Shown here one piece after another: positions 9,000 through 17,013 of a stretch of DNA of 64,000 bases; the first letter of the stretch is position 1, and each line of letters opens with the position of its first letter. The stretch comes from Rhizobium vallis (GTDB lineage: Bacteria; Pseudomonadota; Alphaproteobacteria; Rhizobiales; Rhizobiaceae), in assembly GCF_003985155.1 (NCBI RefSeq), contig NZ_ML133686.1:466001-530000 (forward strand), in the 5' to 3' direction. A program made the translations under genes and the position numbers. The notes under the pieces are model-generated. The model ran no database searches, was not told the DNA's origin, and was given only the letters and a program-made list of their open reading frames with translations.

Positions 9000-9767
9000 C
9001 TATAGCGAGGCAGTGATGCCGCCGTCGACCATCAGCATGTGGCCGTTGACAAAGGAAGAGGCGTCTGAGGCCAGGAAGACGGCCGCGCCGACCAGTTCCT
9101 TCACCTCACCCCAGCGACCGGCGGGTGTGCGGTTCTCAAGCCATGCGGAAAATTTCGGATCGTCGACGAGTGCCTGATTGAGCGGTGTTTTGAAATAGCC
9201 CGGCGCAATGGCGTTGACCTGCAGGCCGTGCTTCGCCCAATCCGTCGCCATGCCACGCGTGAGATTTTTGACCGCGCCTTTGGTCGCCGTATAGGGAGCG
9301 ATACCGGGGCGGGCGAGCTCGGCCTGAACGGAGGCGATGTTGATGATCTTGCCGCGGCCGCGTGAGATCATCGCCTGGGCGACCGGCTGGCTGACGTAGA
9401 ACAGGCTGGAGACATTGGTTTTGAAGATCTCGTCCCATTTATCGACCGGAAAAGATTCAAGCGGCGTGCGGAACTGCATGCCGGCATTGTTGACGAGGAT
9501 GTCGATCGGGCCGATTTCCGCCTCGATATAGGCAATGGCGGTGCGGCTCGCTTCGGCATCGGTAACATCGAAGGCGGCGCTGACGGCATGGCCCTTGTGT
9601 TCGCGGATCGCCTTGGCAGCGGCTTCCGCCTTCTGCGCATTGCGGCCGTTGATGATGACGGAAGCGCCATGTTCGGCAAGTCCGAGCGCCAGCGCATGGC
9701 CGATACCCTGACTGGAGCCGGTGACGAGGGCGCGGCGGCCGGAAAGATCGAAGAGAGGAAAGGTCAC
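9000..9767 (-). CDS. Short-chain dehydrogenase/reductase, gluconate 5-dehydrogenase-like
   Basis: The 255-residue protein is a classical SDR: cofactor loop TGSSQGIG near residue 16, NNAG near residue 90, active-site Ser in IINIASVQ, and Tyr/Lys in PYTATKGAVK. It ends GHMLMVDGGITASL. The overall pattern is closest to gluconate 5-dehydrogenases (2-oxo/5-oxo-gluconate reductases using NADP(H)). The start is taken as GTG at 9767 (VTFPLFDLSGRRALVTG) because AGGAGC lies just upstream; the longer open frame has no SDR homology. It lies 65 bases downstream of pcaB in the same direction, but its chemistry does not belong to the protocatechuate pathway, so co-transcription may be accidental. Confidence 0.82.
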   Translation of the reverse strand: MTFPLFDLSGRRALVTGSSQGIGHALALGLAEHGASVIINGRNAQKAEAAAKAIREHKGHAVSAAFDVTDAEASRTAIAYIEAEIGPIDILVNNAGMQFRTPLESFPVDKWDEIFKTNVSSLFYVSQPVAQAMISRGRGKIINIASVQAELARPGIAPYTATKGAVKNLTRGMATDWAKHGLQVNAIAPGYFKTPLNQALVDDPKFSAWLENRTPAGRWGEVKELVGAAVFLASDASSFVNGHMLMVDGGITASL

Positions 9768-9832
9768 GGGACTGCTCCTGATTTTATCACATCCTGCATA
9801 GCCGGTTTCCGACCATGCATGAAGATCTGGCG

Positions 9833-10879
9833 TCAGGCGGTTCCTAGCCTTTTGATATTTCCTGCAAGTTCGCCGGCGAGGCGAAGGCTGGCGGCGGTCG
9901 CCATCGTCATTTGCGGCAGCAGCAGCCATTCGAGCGTCCAGGCAGCGCCTGAGCGTTCCTGCTCGTGGACGAGCGACTGGTGGATGCCCGACAGTGCTGT
10001 GGCGTTGAAACGGGCGAGCGAGACCAGGACTTCGGCGGAAACCGGGTTTTGCTTGTGCACCATGGCCGAGGAAGTGCCGCCGCCCGCGATTTCGATCTCA
10101 TTGCCGGCCTGGGCGAGCAGCGCGATATCCTGGCCCATCTTGCCGAGACTGCCCGATATCGAGGAAAACAGGCCGGCAATATCGGCGATCGGCAGACGCC
10201 CGCTCTGCCATTGCGGTGCATCGGTGAGGCCGAGCTCCTGGGCGAGCGAGGCGCGGACGGCAGCCGCCTGCGGCCCGAGCTTGTCCAGTGTGCCGGCAGC
10301 GCCGCCAAACTGGACAGGAAAACTTTGCTCGGTCAGGCGGTCGCGATAGATCGCCAGCGGCGCGCGCCAAGCGTTGAGGCGGTCGCAGACGGTGATCGGG
10401 ATCGCCGGCTGCATGCGGGTATGACCCATCAGGCGGTTGTGGCCGAACTTGTGGTCGAGCGCATAGAGCCCTGCGGCAATGGTGGAAAGCCGGCCGGCAA
10501 ATAGGAAGGTGACAGCCTTCAGTCGGATCATCAGGCTGGTGTCGATGACATCCTGGCTGGTGGCGCCGAGATGCAGGCTTTTTGCTGCTTCCTCGCCGAC
10601 GGCGGCGCGCAACTGCTTGACGAGGTCGGGAACGACGACGCCGTCCCTCGCTGTTGCCGAGCGGAGACCGGACACGTCAGGCGAGAAGGCGACGCAGGTG
10701 TCGGTGATGCGCCGTGCCGCTTCGCCAGGAACGAGACCATGTGCGGCTTCGGCTTTTGCGAGCGCGGCCTCGAAGGAGAGCATGGCGCGGATATCGGCCT
10801 CGGCGGAAAAGTACGAGGCGATTTCATCGTCGCCGAGCAGGCCCGCGAGGAAGGGGTGGTCGAAGGGCGATGCGGTCAT
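9833..10879 (-). CDS. pcaB: 3-carboxy-cis,cis-muconate cycloisomerase
   Basis: The 348-residue protein of the fumarase/aspartase superfamily performs the second step of the protocatechuate branch of the beta-ketoadipate pathway, turning beta-carboxymuconate into gamma-carboxymuconolactone in the cytoplasm. Visible family marks are LHLGATSQDVIDTSLM near residue 95, GHTRMQPAIPIT near residue 140 and the signature GGGTSSAMVHKQNPV near residue 245, which matches the superfamily loop GSSxMPxKxN. The start is set at ATG 10879, where MTASPFDHPFLAGLL begins; upstream codons run into a palindromic repeat. It is the last pca gene of the cluster, separated from pcaG by about 190 bases that hold two hairpin repeats. 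Confidence 0.9.
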   Translation of the reverse strand: MTASPFDHPFLAGLLGDDEIASYFSAEADIRAMLSFEAALAKAEAAHGLVPGEAARRITDTCVAFSPDVSGLRSATARDGVVVPDLVKQLRAAVGEEAAKSLHLGATSQDVIDTSLMIRLKAVTFLFAGRLSTIAAGLYALDHKFGHNRLMGHTRMQPAIPITVCDRLNAWRAPLAIYRDRLTEQSFPVQFGGAAGTLDKLGPQAAAVRASLAQELGLTDAPQWQSGRLPIADIAGLFSSISGSLGKMGQDIALLAQAGNEIEIAGGGTSSAMVHKQNPVSAEVLVSLARFNATALSGIHQSLVHEQERSGAAWTLEWLLLPQMTMATAASLRLAGELAGNIKRLGTA

Positions 10880-10901
10880 AATGGTCTCGGTTTGCGGTTG
10901 C

Positions 10902-11030
10902 GACCCCCTCATCCGGCTGCCGCCACCTTCTCCCGTTGGGAGAAAGGACTTGGGGCGGCGGCGCCTTCTGGGCAAGTGATCTCTGTGGCACGTCCCCTCT
11001 CCCCTCAGGGAGAGGGTAGGGTGAGGGGGA
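10902..11030. repeat. Pair of palindromic intergenic repeats (RIME/REP-like) between pcaG and pcaB
   Basis: Two hairpins lie in tandem. The first has arms CCTTCTCCC (10926-10934) and GGGAGAAAGG (10938-10947), preceded by CCCCTCATCCGGCTGCCGCC. The second has arms CCCTCTCCC (10995-11003) and GGGAGAGGG (11008-11016), followed by a GTGAGGGGG tail. Such paired GC-rich palindromes are widespread intergenic elements in rhizobia and their relatives. Sitting inside an operon, they could lower or stabilise the pcaB end of the transcript. Confidence 0.7.
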
Positions 11031-11073
11031 GGCTACTTGCACAGGGCTCTCCGAACAAGCCGCCAGCATGCCC

Positions 11074-11685
11074 TCAAATATCCAGAAACACCGTTTCCTT
11101 TGGACCTTGCAGATGAATGTCGAAATGACAAGTCGCGCCGTCGCGCGTGGCGACCATCGTTGCGACGCGCTCGCGATGTTCGATGCGCAATAGCAGTGGA
11201 TCGGCAGCGTTGGCCTCGGCCTCCTCCGGGAAATACATGCGTGTCTGCAGGCCGATATTGATGCCGCGGGCGACAATCCAGACGGTGATGTGCGGGGCTT
11301 GTCTGCGACCGTCCTTGAAGGGAACGAGGCCGGGTTTGATGGTCTCGAAACTGTAGACCCCGTCTTCGGCACGCGTTGGGCAGCGGCCCCAGCCGGAAAA
11401 ATTCGGGTCGGCGGCGCCGCGCATTTCGGACGGGCTGTTGTAGAGCCCGGCGCTGTCGGCCTGCCAGATCTCGACGACGGCATCGCGCACCAATGCGCCG
11501 GCGCCATCGAAGATGCGGCCGGTGACGGTAATGCGTTCGCCGAGCGTCTTCTCGTTGACCATCACAGTGCCGAGATCGGTGTCGTAGACGCCCGATATGT
11601 CGCAGAAATTCGGCGTCAGGCCGATATGGACGTAAGGACCTGCCGTCTGCGAAGGGGTTTCCTTGAGATAGCCGAGCTGCTGCAT
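11074..11685 (-). CDS. pcaG: Protocatechuate 3,4-dioxygenase, alpha subunit
   Basis: The 203-residue protein forms, with PcaH, the non-haem iron intradiol dioxygenase that opens the ring of protocatechuate to beta-carboxymuconate. It begins LGYLKETPSQTAGPYVHIGL, the standard alpha-subunit start. The dioxygenase beta-sandwich follows (GERITVTGRIFDGAGALV, VEIWQADSAGLYN, DPNFSGWGRCPT). The iron ligands are supplied by PcaH, and the tyrosine and histidine positions are degenerate here, as expected for alpha. It lies two bases after the pcaH stop. Length matches the family's roughly 200 residues. Confidence 0.95.
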   Translation of the reverse strand: MQQLGYLKETPSQTAGPYVHIGLTPNFCDISGVYDTDLGTVMVNEKTLGERITVTGRIFDGAGALVRDAVVEIWQADSAGLYNSPSEMRGAADPNFSGWGRCPTRAEDGVYSFETIKPGLVPFKDGRRQAPHITVWIVARGINIGLQTRMYFPEEAEANAADPLLLRIEHRERVATMVATRDGATCHFDIHLQGPKETVFLDI

Positions 11686-11687
11686 GG

Positions 11688-12437
11688 TCAGTTGCCCTCC
11701 AATCTGTTTTCGAACATCGTCGAGCGGCGGCCGCGCAGCACGATATCAAATTTATAGGCGCGTGAATCCATCGGAATGGTATTGCCCCAGTCGAGCGGCG
11801 CGATCAGCTGCTCGATCGCCGCCTTGTCGGGAATCGTGCCGACGATCGGACATTTCCAGATCATCGGATCGCCCTCGAAATACATCTGGGTGATGAGGCG
11901 CTGGGCAAAACCGTGGCCGAAGATCGAGAAATGGATATGGGCGGGGCGCCAGTCGTTGACGCCGTTTGGCCAGGGATAGGCTCCGGGGCGGACGGTGCGG
12001 AAATGATAGCGCCCTTCCTCGTCGGTGATGGCGCGGCCGCAGCCGCCGAAATTCGGGTCGATCGCCGCGAGATAGGTTTCCTTCTTATGGCGATAGCGAC
12101 CGCCGGCGTTGGCCTGCCAGAACTCGACCAGAGCGCCGGCGACGGGCTTGCCACGCTCGTCAAGTACGCGGCCATGAACGATGATCCGCTCGCCGATGGC
12201 GCTTTCGCCGGGGCGCGCGTAGTTCAGGATCAGGTCGTTGTCGAGTTCGCCGATGATCGAATGGCCGAAGACCGGGCCGGTGATTTCGGAAATCGTGCCG
12301 TCAAGAGAAAGCAGCGCGCGCTGCGGCGCGCGCAGCACGGAAGTCTTGTAGCCCGGCGTCAGCGCCGGCGCATGCCAGGCGCGATCCCTGGCGAAGAAGG
12401 CGCCGGTTTCGGGCTTGCGGTTTGGTCGTTCGGACAT
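11688..12437 (-). CDS. pcaH: Protocatechuate 3,4-dioxygenase, beta subunit
   Basis: The 249-residue catalytic subunit carries the iron site of intradiol dioxygenases: a tyrosine in [11 protein letters not shown], a second in PGAYPWPNG, and the His pair in [11 protein letters not shown]. Upstream are the usual beta-subunit segments [17 protein letters not shown] and [11 protein letters not shown]. With PcaG it catalyses O2-dependent ring cleavage of protocatechuate in the cytoplasm. It sits in the order pcaD-C-H-G on one strand, nine bases after pcaC, the arrangement known in Rhizobium and Sinorhizobium, and is expected to be activated by PcaQ. Confidence 0.96.
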   Translation of the reverse strand: MSERPNRKPETGAFFARDRAWHAPALTPGYKTSVLRAPQRALLSLDGTISEITGPVFGHSIIGELDNDLILNYARPGESAIGERIIVHGRVLDERGKPVAGALVEFWQANAGGRYRHKKETYLAAIDPNFGGCGRAITDEEGRYHFRTVRPGAYPWPNGVNDWRPAHIHFSIFGHGFAQRLITQMYFEGDPMIWKCPIVGTIPDKAAIEQLIAPLDWGNTIPMDSRAYKFDIVLRGRRSTMFENRLEGN

Positions 12438-12446
12438 CTATCCCCC

Positions 12447-12851
12447 TCAGGCCGCCTGTTCGGCGTCCATTTGTTCAAAGGCCTGCTTGGCAATCTTGAT
12501 CGCATGGTTGGCGGCGGGAACGCCGGCATAGATCGCGACATGCAGCAGCGCCTCGCAGATATCCTCGCGAGAGGCGCCCGTATTGGCGGTGGCGCGCACA
12601 TGCATGGCGACCTCATCGTCCTGGCCAAGCGCTGCAAGCAGGGCGATCGTGACGATCGACCGCTCGCGCTTGGTCAGCGTCGGGCGCGACCAGACATGGC
12701 CCCAGGCGGCTTCGGTGATCAGTTCCTGGAAGGGACGGTCGAACTCCGTCACAGCTGCCGTGGCGCGGTCGACATGGGCGTCGCCAAGCACCGCGCGGCG
12801 GGTCGACATGCCCTTGATGTAGCGCTCGGAGGAGGGCGCGTCTTCATTCAT
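12447..12851 (-). CDS. pcaC: 4-carboxymuconolactone decarboxylase
   Basis: The 134-residue protein (start ATG 12851, MNEDAPSSERYIKGM) decarboxylates gamma-carboxymuconolactone to 3-oxoadipate enol-lactone. It belongs to the AhpD-like alpha-helical family. Typical segments are RRAVLGDAHVDRA near residue 19, WSRPTLTKRERSIVTIALL near residue 53 and GASREDICEALLHVAIYAG near residue 92. Length agrees with stand-alone PcaC; it is not fused to PcaD as in some bacteria. The ATG overlaps the pcaD stop (ATGA), so translation is coupled. Confidence 0.95.
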   Translation of the reverse strand: MNEDAPSSERYIKGMSTRRAVLGDAHVDRATAAVTEFDRPFQELITEAAWGHVWSRPTLTKRERSIVTIALLAALGQDDEVAMHVRATANTGASREDICEALLHVAIYAGVPAANHAIKIAKQAFEQMDAEQAA

Positions 12852-13657
12852 GAGCGGGTTTCTCCTGACGGAAGAGAGGTGAGAAAGGCGCGGATGACCG
12901 CCGTCAGCGCTTCCGGCTGCTCGACGCAGGGAATGTGTGCGCAATCTGGGATGACGTCGTAACGCGCGCCGGGAATAAGCTTCGCGGTCGAGAGCACGAG
13001 ATCAGGCGGCGTCGAGCCGTCCTGGTCGCCGACGATGCAGATTGTCGGCACAGTGATTGTCTTGGCCGCCTCGGTGAAATCGGCATCACGGATCGCCGCG
13101 CAGGCGGCCAGGTATCCCTCGACCGGCTGGCGCGTCAGCATGTTGCAATAACCAGAATAGGCGGTGTTCTCCGGCCTGCGGAAAGCCGGCGTGAACCAGC
13201 GCTCCATGACGGCATCGACGATGCTGCCGATGCCACCCTTTTCCACGGCGGCGATGCGGGTGTTCCAGCTCTCTGATGTGCCGATCTTGTGGGCGGTGTC
13301 GCAGAGGATAAGGGCGCCAACCAGGTCCGGTCGGCGCTGATAGAGCGACTGGGCGATGAGGCCCCCGACCGAGAGGCCGCAGACGACGGCTTTTTTCACC
13401 GACAGAAGATCGAGCAGGCCGGCGAGATCGGTCGCATGGTCCTCGATCGATGAGGGGAGCTGGCCGACATCGGAAAGGCCGTGACCGCGCTTGTCGTAAA
13501 GCACGATGGCAAATTCGCCGGCGAGCCGCACCACGACATCGCGCCAGATGCGAAAATCCGTTCCGAGCGAATTGGCAAAGACGATGACCGGTCTGTCGGC
13601 GGGTGCGCCGATGACCTGATAATGGATCGTCACGTCGTTTATTCGGGCGAATTGCAC
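12848..13657 (-). CDS. pcaD: 3-oxoadipate enol-lactonase
   Basis: The 269-residue alpha/beta-hydrolase opens 3-oxoadipate enol-lactone to 3-oxoadipate. The nucleophile elbow GLSVGG is near residue 93, the oxyanion region FANSLGTDFRIW near residue 28, the acid in IVGDQDGSTP near residue 205 and the catalytic His in PDCAHIPCVEQPE near residue 235. The start is GTG at 13657, directed by AGGAGG upstream. It is the first gene of the pca operon, divergent from pcaQ across 95 bases. The genes for the last two steps (pcaIJ, pcaF) are not in the window. Confidence 0.95.
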   Translation of the reverse strand: MQFARINDVTIHYQVIGAPADRPVIVFANSLGTDFRIWRDVVVRLAGEFAIVLYDKRGHGLSDVGQLPSSIEDHATDLAGLLDLLSVKKAVVCGLSVGGLIAQSLYQRRPDLVGALILCDTAHKIGTSESWNTRIAAVEKGGIGSIVDAVMERWFTPAFRRPENTAYSGYCNMLTRQPVEGYLAACAAIRDADFTEAAKTITVPTICIVGDQDGSTPPDLVLSTAKLIPGARYDVIPDCAHIPCVEQPEALTAVIRAFLTSLPSGETRS

Positions 13658-13729
13658 GTCACTCTCCTCCTGAACGGCAAATTTGAATGTTTGATCCGGT
13701 TAAGTAAAATGATATTTTCAGGCTTTTCG

Positions 13730-13745
13730 ATAACCCCGGAGTTAT
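13730..13745. promoter_or_regulatory. Candidate PcaQ operator in the pcaD-pcaQ intergenic region
   Basis: ATAACCCCGGAGTTAT is a near-perfect 16-bp palindrome (one mismatched pair) ending eight bases before the pcaQ ATG. As I recall, S. meliloti PcaQ recognises ATAACC-N4-GGTTAA, and the left half fits exactly. A second partial match (CCGGTTAA) lies at 13696-13703, nearer pcaD. Binding here would both activate pcaD and repress pcaQ; this is inferred. Confidence 0.6.
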
Positions 13746-13752
13746 GTGAGCG

Positions 13753-14679
13753 ATGATCGACAGCGGCGTCAAGTTTCGCCATCTGCAAACCTTTGTCGAG
13801 GTGGCGCGGCAAAAGAGCGTCATGAAGGCGGCAGAACTGCTGCATGTCAGCCAGCCGGCGGTGACGAAGACGATCCGCGAGCTGGAACAGGTGCTGGGTG
13901 TCAGCGTCTTCGAGCGCGACGGCCGGGGCATCAAGATTACCCGTTACGGCGAGGTCTTCCTGCGCCACGCTGGGGCGGCTTTGACGGCGTTGCGCCAAGG
14001 ACTCGATTCCGTCTCCCAGGAACAGTTCGCCGATGCGCCGCCGATCCGCATCGGCGCTCTGCCGACGGTTTCCTCACGGATCATGCCGCGGGCGATGGAA
14101 CTCTTCCTCAAAGAGGGAACACGGAGCCGGGTGAAGATCGTCACCGGTGAGAATGCCGTGCTGCTGGAGCAGCTTCGCGTCGGAGATCTCGACCTCGTCG
14201 TCGGGCGCCTGGCGGGAGCGGAGAAGATGGCGGGCTTTTCCTTCGAGCATCTTTATTCCGAGCAGGTGGTGTTTGCCGTGCGTGCCGGCCATCCGCTACT
14301 CGACGGCAGGCAATCGCCCTTTGCCGGCTTTGCGAATTACACCGTGCTGATGCCGACGCGGGGTTCGATCATCCGGCCGGTGGTCGAAAATTTCCTTATC
14401 GCCAACGGCGTCTCCAGCCTGCCGAACCAGATCGAGACAGTGTCGGATTCCTTTGGTCGCGCCTTCCTCAGGGGAAGCGATGCGATCTGGATCATTTCCA
14501 ATGGTGTCGTGGCCGCCGATGTCGCCGATGGATGGCTGGCGCTCCTGCCGGTCGATACCGGTGAGACCAAGGGGCCGGTCGGGCTGACGATGCGCGCCGA
14601 CGCCGTGCCGTCGGCGCCGCAATCAATCCTGATGCAGACGATCCGGGAGGCGGCAGGTGAGGTGTCAGGCAAACCGTGA
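13753..14679 (+). CDS. pcaQ: LysR-family regulator of the pca operon
   Basis: The 308-residue LysR-type regulator has an N-terminal winged helix (FRHLQTFVEVARQKSVMKAA, then SQPAVTKTIRELEQVLG at residues 8-50) and a C-terminal effector-binding domain beginning IRIGALPTVSSRIMPRAME. The motif FRHLQTFVEV and the length fit PcaQ, which in rhizobia activates pcaDCHGB with beta-carboxymuconate-type intermediates as inducer. It is transcribed divergently from pcaD. A palindrome resembling its operator overlaps its own leader, which suggests autoregulation. Confidence 0.92.
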   Translation: MIDSGVKFRHLQTFVEVARQKSVMKAAELLHVSQPAVTKTIRELEQVLGVSVFERDGRGIKITRYGEVFLRHAGAALTALRQGLDSVSQEQFADAPPIRIGALPTVSSRIMPRAMELFLKEGTRSRVKIVTGENAVLLEQLRVGDLDLVVGRLAGAEKMAGFSFEHLYSEQVVFAVRAGHPLLDGRQSPFAGFANYTVLMPTRGSIIRPVVENFLIANGVSSLPNQIETVSDSFGRAFLRGSDAIWIISNGVVAADVADGWLALLPVDTGETKGPVGLTMRADAVPSAPQSILMQTIREAAGEVSGKP

Positions 14680-14774
14680 CCGGATCGGCACAGTCGTCTG
14701 GCTTACCTTTCGCAGGATATCGTTGCAGCGGCGGCGGAGCCGATTCTTTAAATTGGCTTGATATATGCCCATAT

Positions 14775-14789
14775 TTGGACTAAGTCTAA
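14775..14789. promoter_or_regulatory. Inverted repeat, likely autoregulatory operator of the toxin-antitoxin operon
   Basis: TTGGACTAAGTCTAA is a 15-bp palindrome with one mismatch, 21 bases before the antitoxin ATG and close to AT-rich promoter-like sequence (TTGATATATGCC). Antitoxins of Xre type normally bind such repeats to repress their own operon. Confidence 0.5.
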
Positions 14790-14810
14790 TTCAGGACAGG
14801 AGTGGCTTTC

Positions 14811-15332
14811 ATGCAGCATGCGCGACCTCAGGAGCGGGAAGGCCAAGGGCCACAGCGGCTCGACACCGAACGCTTTGCCCCGGCAAACCGCAGGAGGCTG
14901 AGCGCGCCGGCCTTGCGAACCTTCCTGGCGATCGCCGATCTCTGGGGGCTGACGGAAGAGCAGCGTCTGCTCGTGCTCGGTTATCCCTCCCGGTCGACCT
15001 ATCATAATTGGGCGAAACAGGCGCGCGAGCACGGCACCTTTACTCTCGATGTCGATACGCTGACCCGGATCTCGGCCGTGCTCGGCATTCATCAGGCACT
15101 CGGGGTGCTCTTTGCCGATGAACGCGCCGCCGTCGCCTGGCTGCGCATGCCGCATCAGGCGCCCATATTCGGCGGGCATCCGCCGCTCGATGTCGTGACG
15201 AACGGAACCCAGGACGGATTGATGACGGTACGCCGGTTCCTGGATGGTGCGCGAGGCGGTGTCTACATGCAGCCGAACATGCTCGACGAAGCTTTCACGC
15301 CTTACAAAGACACGGACATTGTCTTCCGGTGA
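14811..15332 (+). CDS. Xre/MbcA/ParS-type antitoxin (DUF2384)
   Basis: About 173 residues from ATG 14811, which AGGAG at 14799-14803 serves better than GTG 14802. The N-terminal half contains a helix-turn-helix-like segment (LRTFLAIADLWGLTEEQRL, SRSTYHNWAK, LTRISAVLGIHQALGVLF) and the C-terminal part fits the toxin-binding domain of this family (AWLRMPHQAPIFGGHPPLDVV). It should neutralise the RES-domain toxin encoded next and repress the operon. The stop overlaps the GTG start of the toxin gene (GTGA), as usual for type II toxin-antitoxin pairs. Confidence 0.85.
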   Translation: MQHARPQEREGQGPQRLDTERFAPANRRRLSAPALRTFLAIADLWGLTEEQRLLVLGYPSRSTYHNWAKQAREHGTFTLDVDTLTRISAVLGIHQALGVLFADERAAVAWLRMPHQAPIFGGHPPLDVVTNGTQDGLMTVRRFLDGARGGVYMQPNMLDEAFTPYKDTDIVFR

Positions 15333-16000
15333 GCGAGCGTTTCGCCCAGGCGCCGCGTCCGTCATACCGGCTGATCCCGTCGCAATTTCCGCCGATCGGG
15401 CTTTTTGATACGGTGACGAGGGCGGCCGATCTCGAGGCGGTGATGGAACTCGTCGGATGGACCAACGACCGTCTGGTTGCCGACCGCATCCAGCGGTTGC
15501 CCGAGACGGAATGGGTTTACGGTATGGCGAACGCCAGCATCGTGATGGCGTCGTTCCTGCATGTCGCGCCGGGTGGCATGCGGTTCAATGGTCCCGATCT
15601 CGGCGCCTGGTATGCGGCCGACGATCTCAAGACAGCTGCCGCCGAGGTTGGCCACCATCTCCGGCGCGAGGTTGTCGCGCGCGGGGTGGCGACGATGGCG
15701 CGCACCTATAGATGCTACTCGGCCACCCTGCTTGGCGACTACCTCGACATTCGCGGAGAACAGACGCTGCGGCCCGATATCTATGACGGCACCAGCTACG
15801 CGGCAGCGCAGGTGCTTGGCGAGCAGGTGCGCTCAAAAGGCCAGGCCGGCATCCTCTATCATAGTGTCCGGCTGCGAGGCGGCGTGAACGTCGTCGTGCA
15901 CCGGCCGCGCAACATTCGGGACGTCGTGCAGGCCGATCACTTCGAAATCACCGTTTCCGCCACCGACCGGCGCATCGATGTCAGGAAGCTGGCGGCCTGA
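15329..16000 (+). CDS. RES-domain toxin (NAD-degrading)
   Basis: The 223-residue protein is a RES-family toxin. It has an early arginine (SYRLIPSQFPPIGLFD), RFNGPDLGAWYAADDLKTAA in the middle with the Tyr, and a downstream Glu (AAEVGHHL), the landmarks of the R-E-S fold. Characterised members deplete NAD+ by phosphorolysis or hydrolysis, stopping growth. The last third (GTSYAAAQVLGEQVRSKGQ, GVNVVVHRP) also fits the family. It is translationally coupled to the antitoxin gene upstream. It is longer at the N-terminus than the minimal RES domain. Confidence 0.85.
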   Translation: MSERFAQAPRPSYRLIPSQFPPIGLFDTVTRAADLEAVMELVGWTNDRLVADRIQRLPETEWVYGMANASIVMASFLHVAPGGMRFNGPDLGAWYAADDLKTAAAEVGHHLRREVVARGVATMARTYRCYSATLLGDYLDIRGEQTLRPDIYDGTSYAAAQVLGEQVRSKGQAGILYHSVRLRGGVNVVVHRPRNIRDVVQADHFEITVSATDRRIDVRKLAA

Positions 16001-16019
16001 CGGCGACAGGCGCACGGCT

Positions 16020-16661
16020 TTAAACCGGCAGGCGTTCGGCCCATGCCTTTGCTGCCTTGGCCATTGTGGCGAGGTGATCGGCGCTGGAGAAGCCGGAGAT
16101 TTTCTTGCGCGGCTTGAGGTCGTGGTCGCCATCCTCGAGCCAGAGGATCTCGATCCTGTCGGAGAGATCGTAACCCGGCACCTCGTCGCGCGTCCCGAAT
16201 TCGTCGCGCGTCCCCTGGCAGATCAGTGCGGGGGTCGTCAGTCCCGCGAGATGGCCGGTGCGCAGTTTCTCCGGCTGGCCGGGCGGATGGAAGGGATAGC
16301 CGAGACAGAGCAGGCCGGCGATCTTTCCCCTGTCATGGAGATCGTCGGCGATCATGCTGGCGACCCGGCCGCCCATCGACTTGCCGCCGATGATCAGAGG
16401 GCCGCTGGCGTTAAGTTCGGCAACGGCCGCTTCGTATTCGGGATTGAGCGTTTCGGCACGCGGCGGCGGCTTGCGGCTTTCCTCGGTGCGGCGGGCGGCC
16501 ATGTAGGCGAATTCGAAACGGGCGACACGGAAGCCGACGCCGGCGAGCGCGTCTGCCGCCGATGTCATCGACGCCGAATCCATGGGCGCGCCGGCGCCGT
16601 GGGCAAGAAGGATCGTGAAGCGTGCGTCCTGAGGTCCTTGCTGCAGAAATCTGTCAACCAT
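16020..16661 (-). CDS. Alpha/beta-hydrolase (TEX30/KANSL3-like serine hydrolase)
   Basis: The 213-residue protein starts MVDRFLQQGPQDARFTILLAHGAGAPMDS, with the LLAHGAG oxyanion loop typical of this small hydrolase family. The nucleophile elbow is GGKSMGGR near residue 93, the acid lies in LICQGTRDEFG near residue 150 and the histidine in LEDGDHDLKP near residue 180. It is probably a cytoplasmic esterase or peptidase-like enzyme of unknown substrate. It is convergent with the RES toxin gene (20 bases between stops) and stands alone. AGGA precedes its ATG. Confidence 0.85.
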   Translation of the reverse strand: MVDRFLQQGPQDARFTILLAHGAGAPMDSASMTSAADALAGVGFRVARFEFAYMAARRTEESRKPPPRAETLNPEYEAAVAELNASGPLIIGGKSMGGRVASMIADDLHDRGKIAGLLCLGYPFHPPGQPEKLRTGHLAGLTTPALICQGTRDEFGTRDEVPGYDLSDRIEILWLEDGDHDLKPRKKISGFSSADHLATMAKAAKAWAERLPV

Positions 16662-16744
16662 CGGAAATCCTGTATTTCATTGCGGGAACCATATCGGCGG
16701 CCGCGACATTTCTCGGAGAAGACGACCGCAAAACACAATCACCC

Positions 16745-16773
16745 TTGAAACCGTGATGCAGAAGGTACATATA
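16745..16773 (+). promoter_or_regulatory. Candidate sigma-70 type promoter for an orphan transcript
   Basis: TTGAAA (16745-16750) and CATATA (16768-16773) are 17 bases apart, upstream of a short non-coding stretch that ends in a strong terminator. No protein gene starts between it and that terminator. Confidence 0.35.
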
Positions 16774-16779
16774 CCGGCC

Positions 16780-16876
16780 CTGCCTGAAAAATGGATGCGT
16801 ACGGTATCGACGTCGTCGAGCGGTCCGCTGTCCGACAGGATAAGGGCGCTCCCCGAAAGGGTCGAGCGCCCTTTTT
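16780..16876 (+). ncRNA. Candidate trans-acting small RNA, about 97 nt
   Basis: Between the hydrolase gene (minus strand) and the DUF899 gene there is a plus-strand Rho-independent terminator with no plus-strand protein gene upstream; the nearest one ends at 16000, with a whole minus-strand gene between. A promoter-like pair at 16745-16773 would start a transcript near 16780. Together they define a small RNA of about 97 nt, the size usual for rhizobial intergenic sRNAs. I do not recognise the family, and the 5' part shows no start codon with a ribosome site. Confidence 0.5.
16844..16876 (+). terminator. Strong Rho-independent terminator
   Basis: Stem GGGCGCTC (16844-16851) pairs with GAGCGCCC (16864-16871), extended inside by CCC-GAAA-GGG, and is followed by five T (16872-16876). 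It cannot belong to an upstream plus-strand protein gene. Confidence 0.88.
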
Positions 16877-17013
16877 GCTTTCCGGCTTCGTCGAGGCGGA
16901 TTTTTAGCATCGGCACTGTCGATTTTCGCATCCGCCGTTCGTCATCCCTATGATGTGCTGGAATTCCACTTGCGGCTTCCGCGCGTCTGGCAAAACAGAA
17001 AGAGGATATCGTC

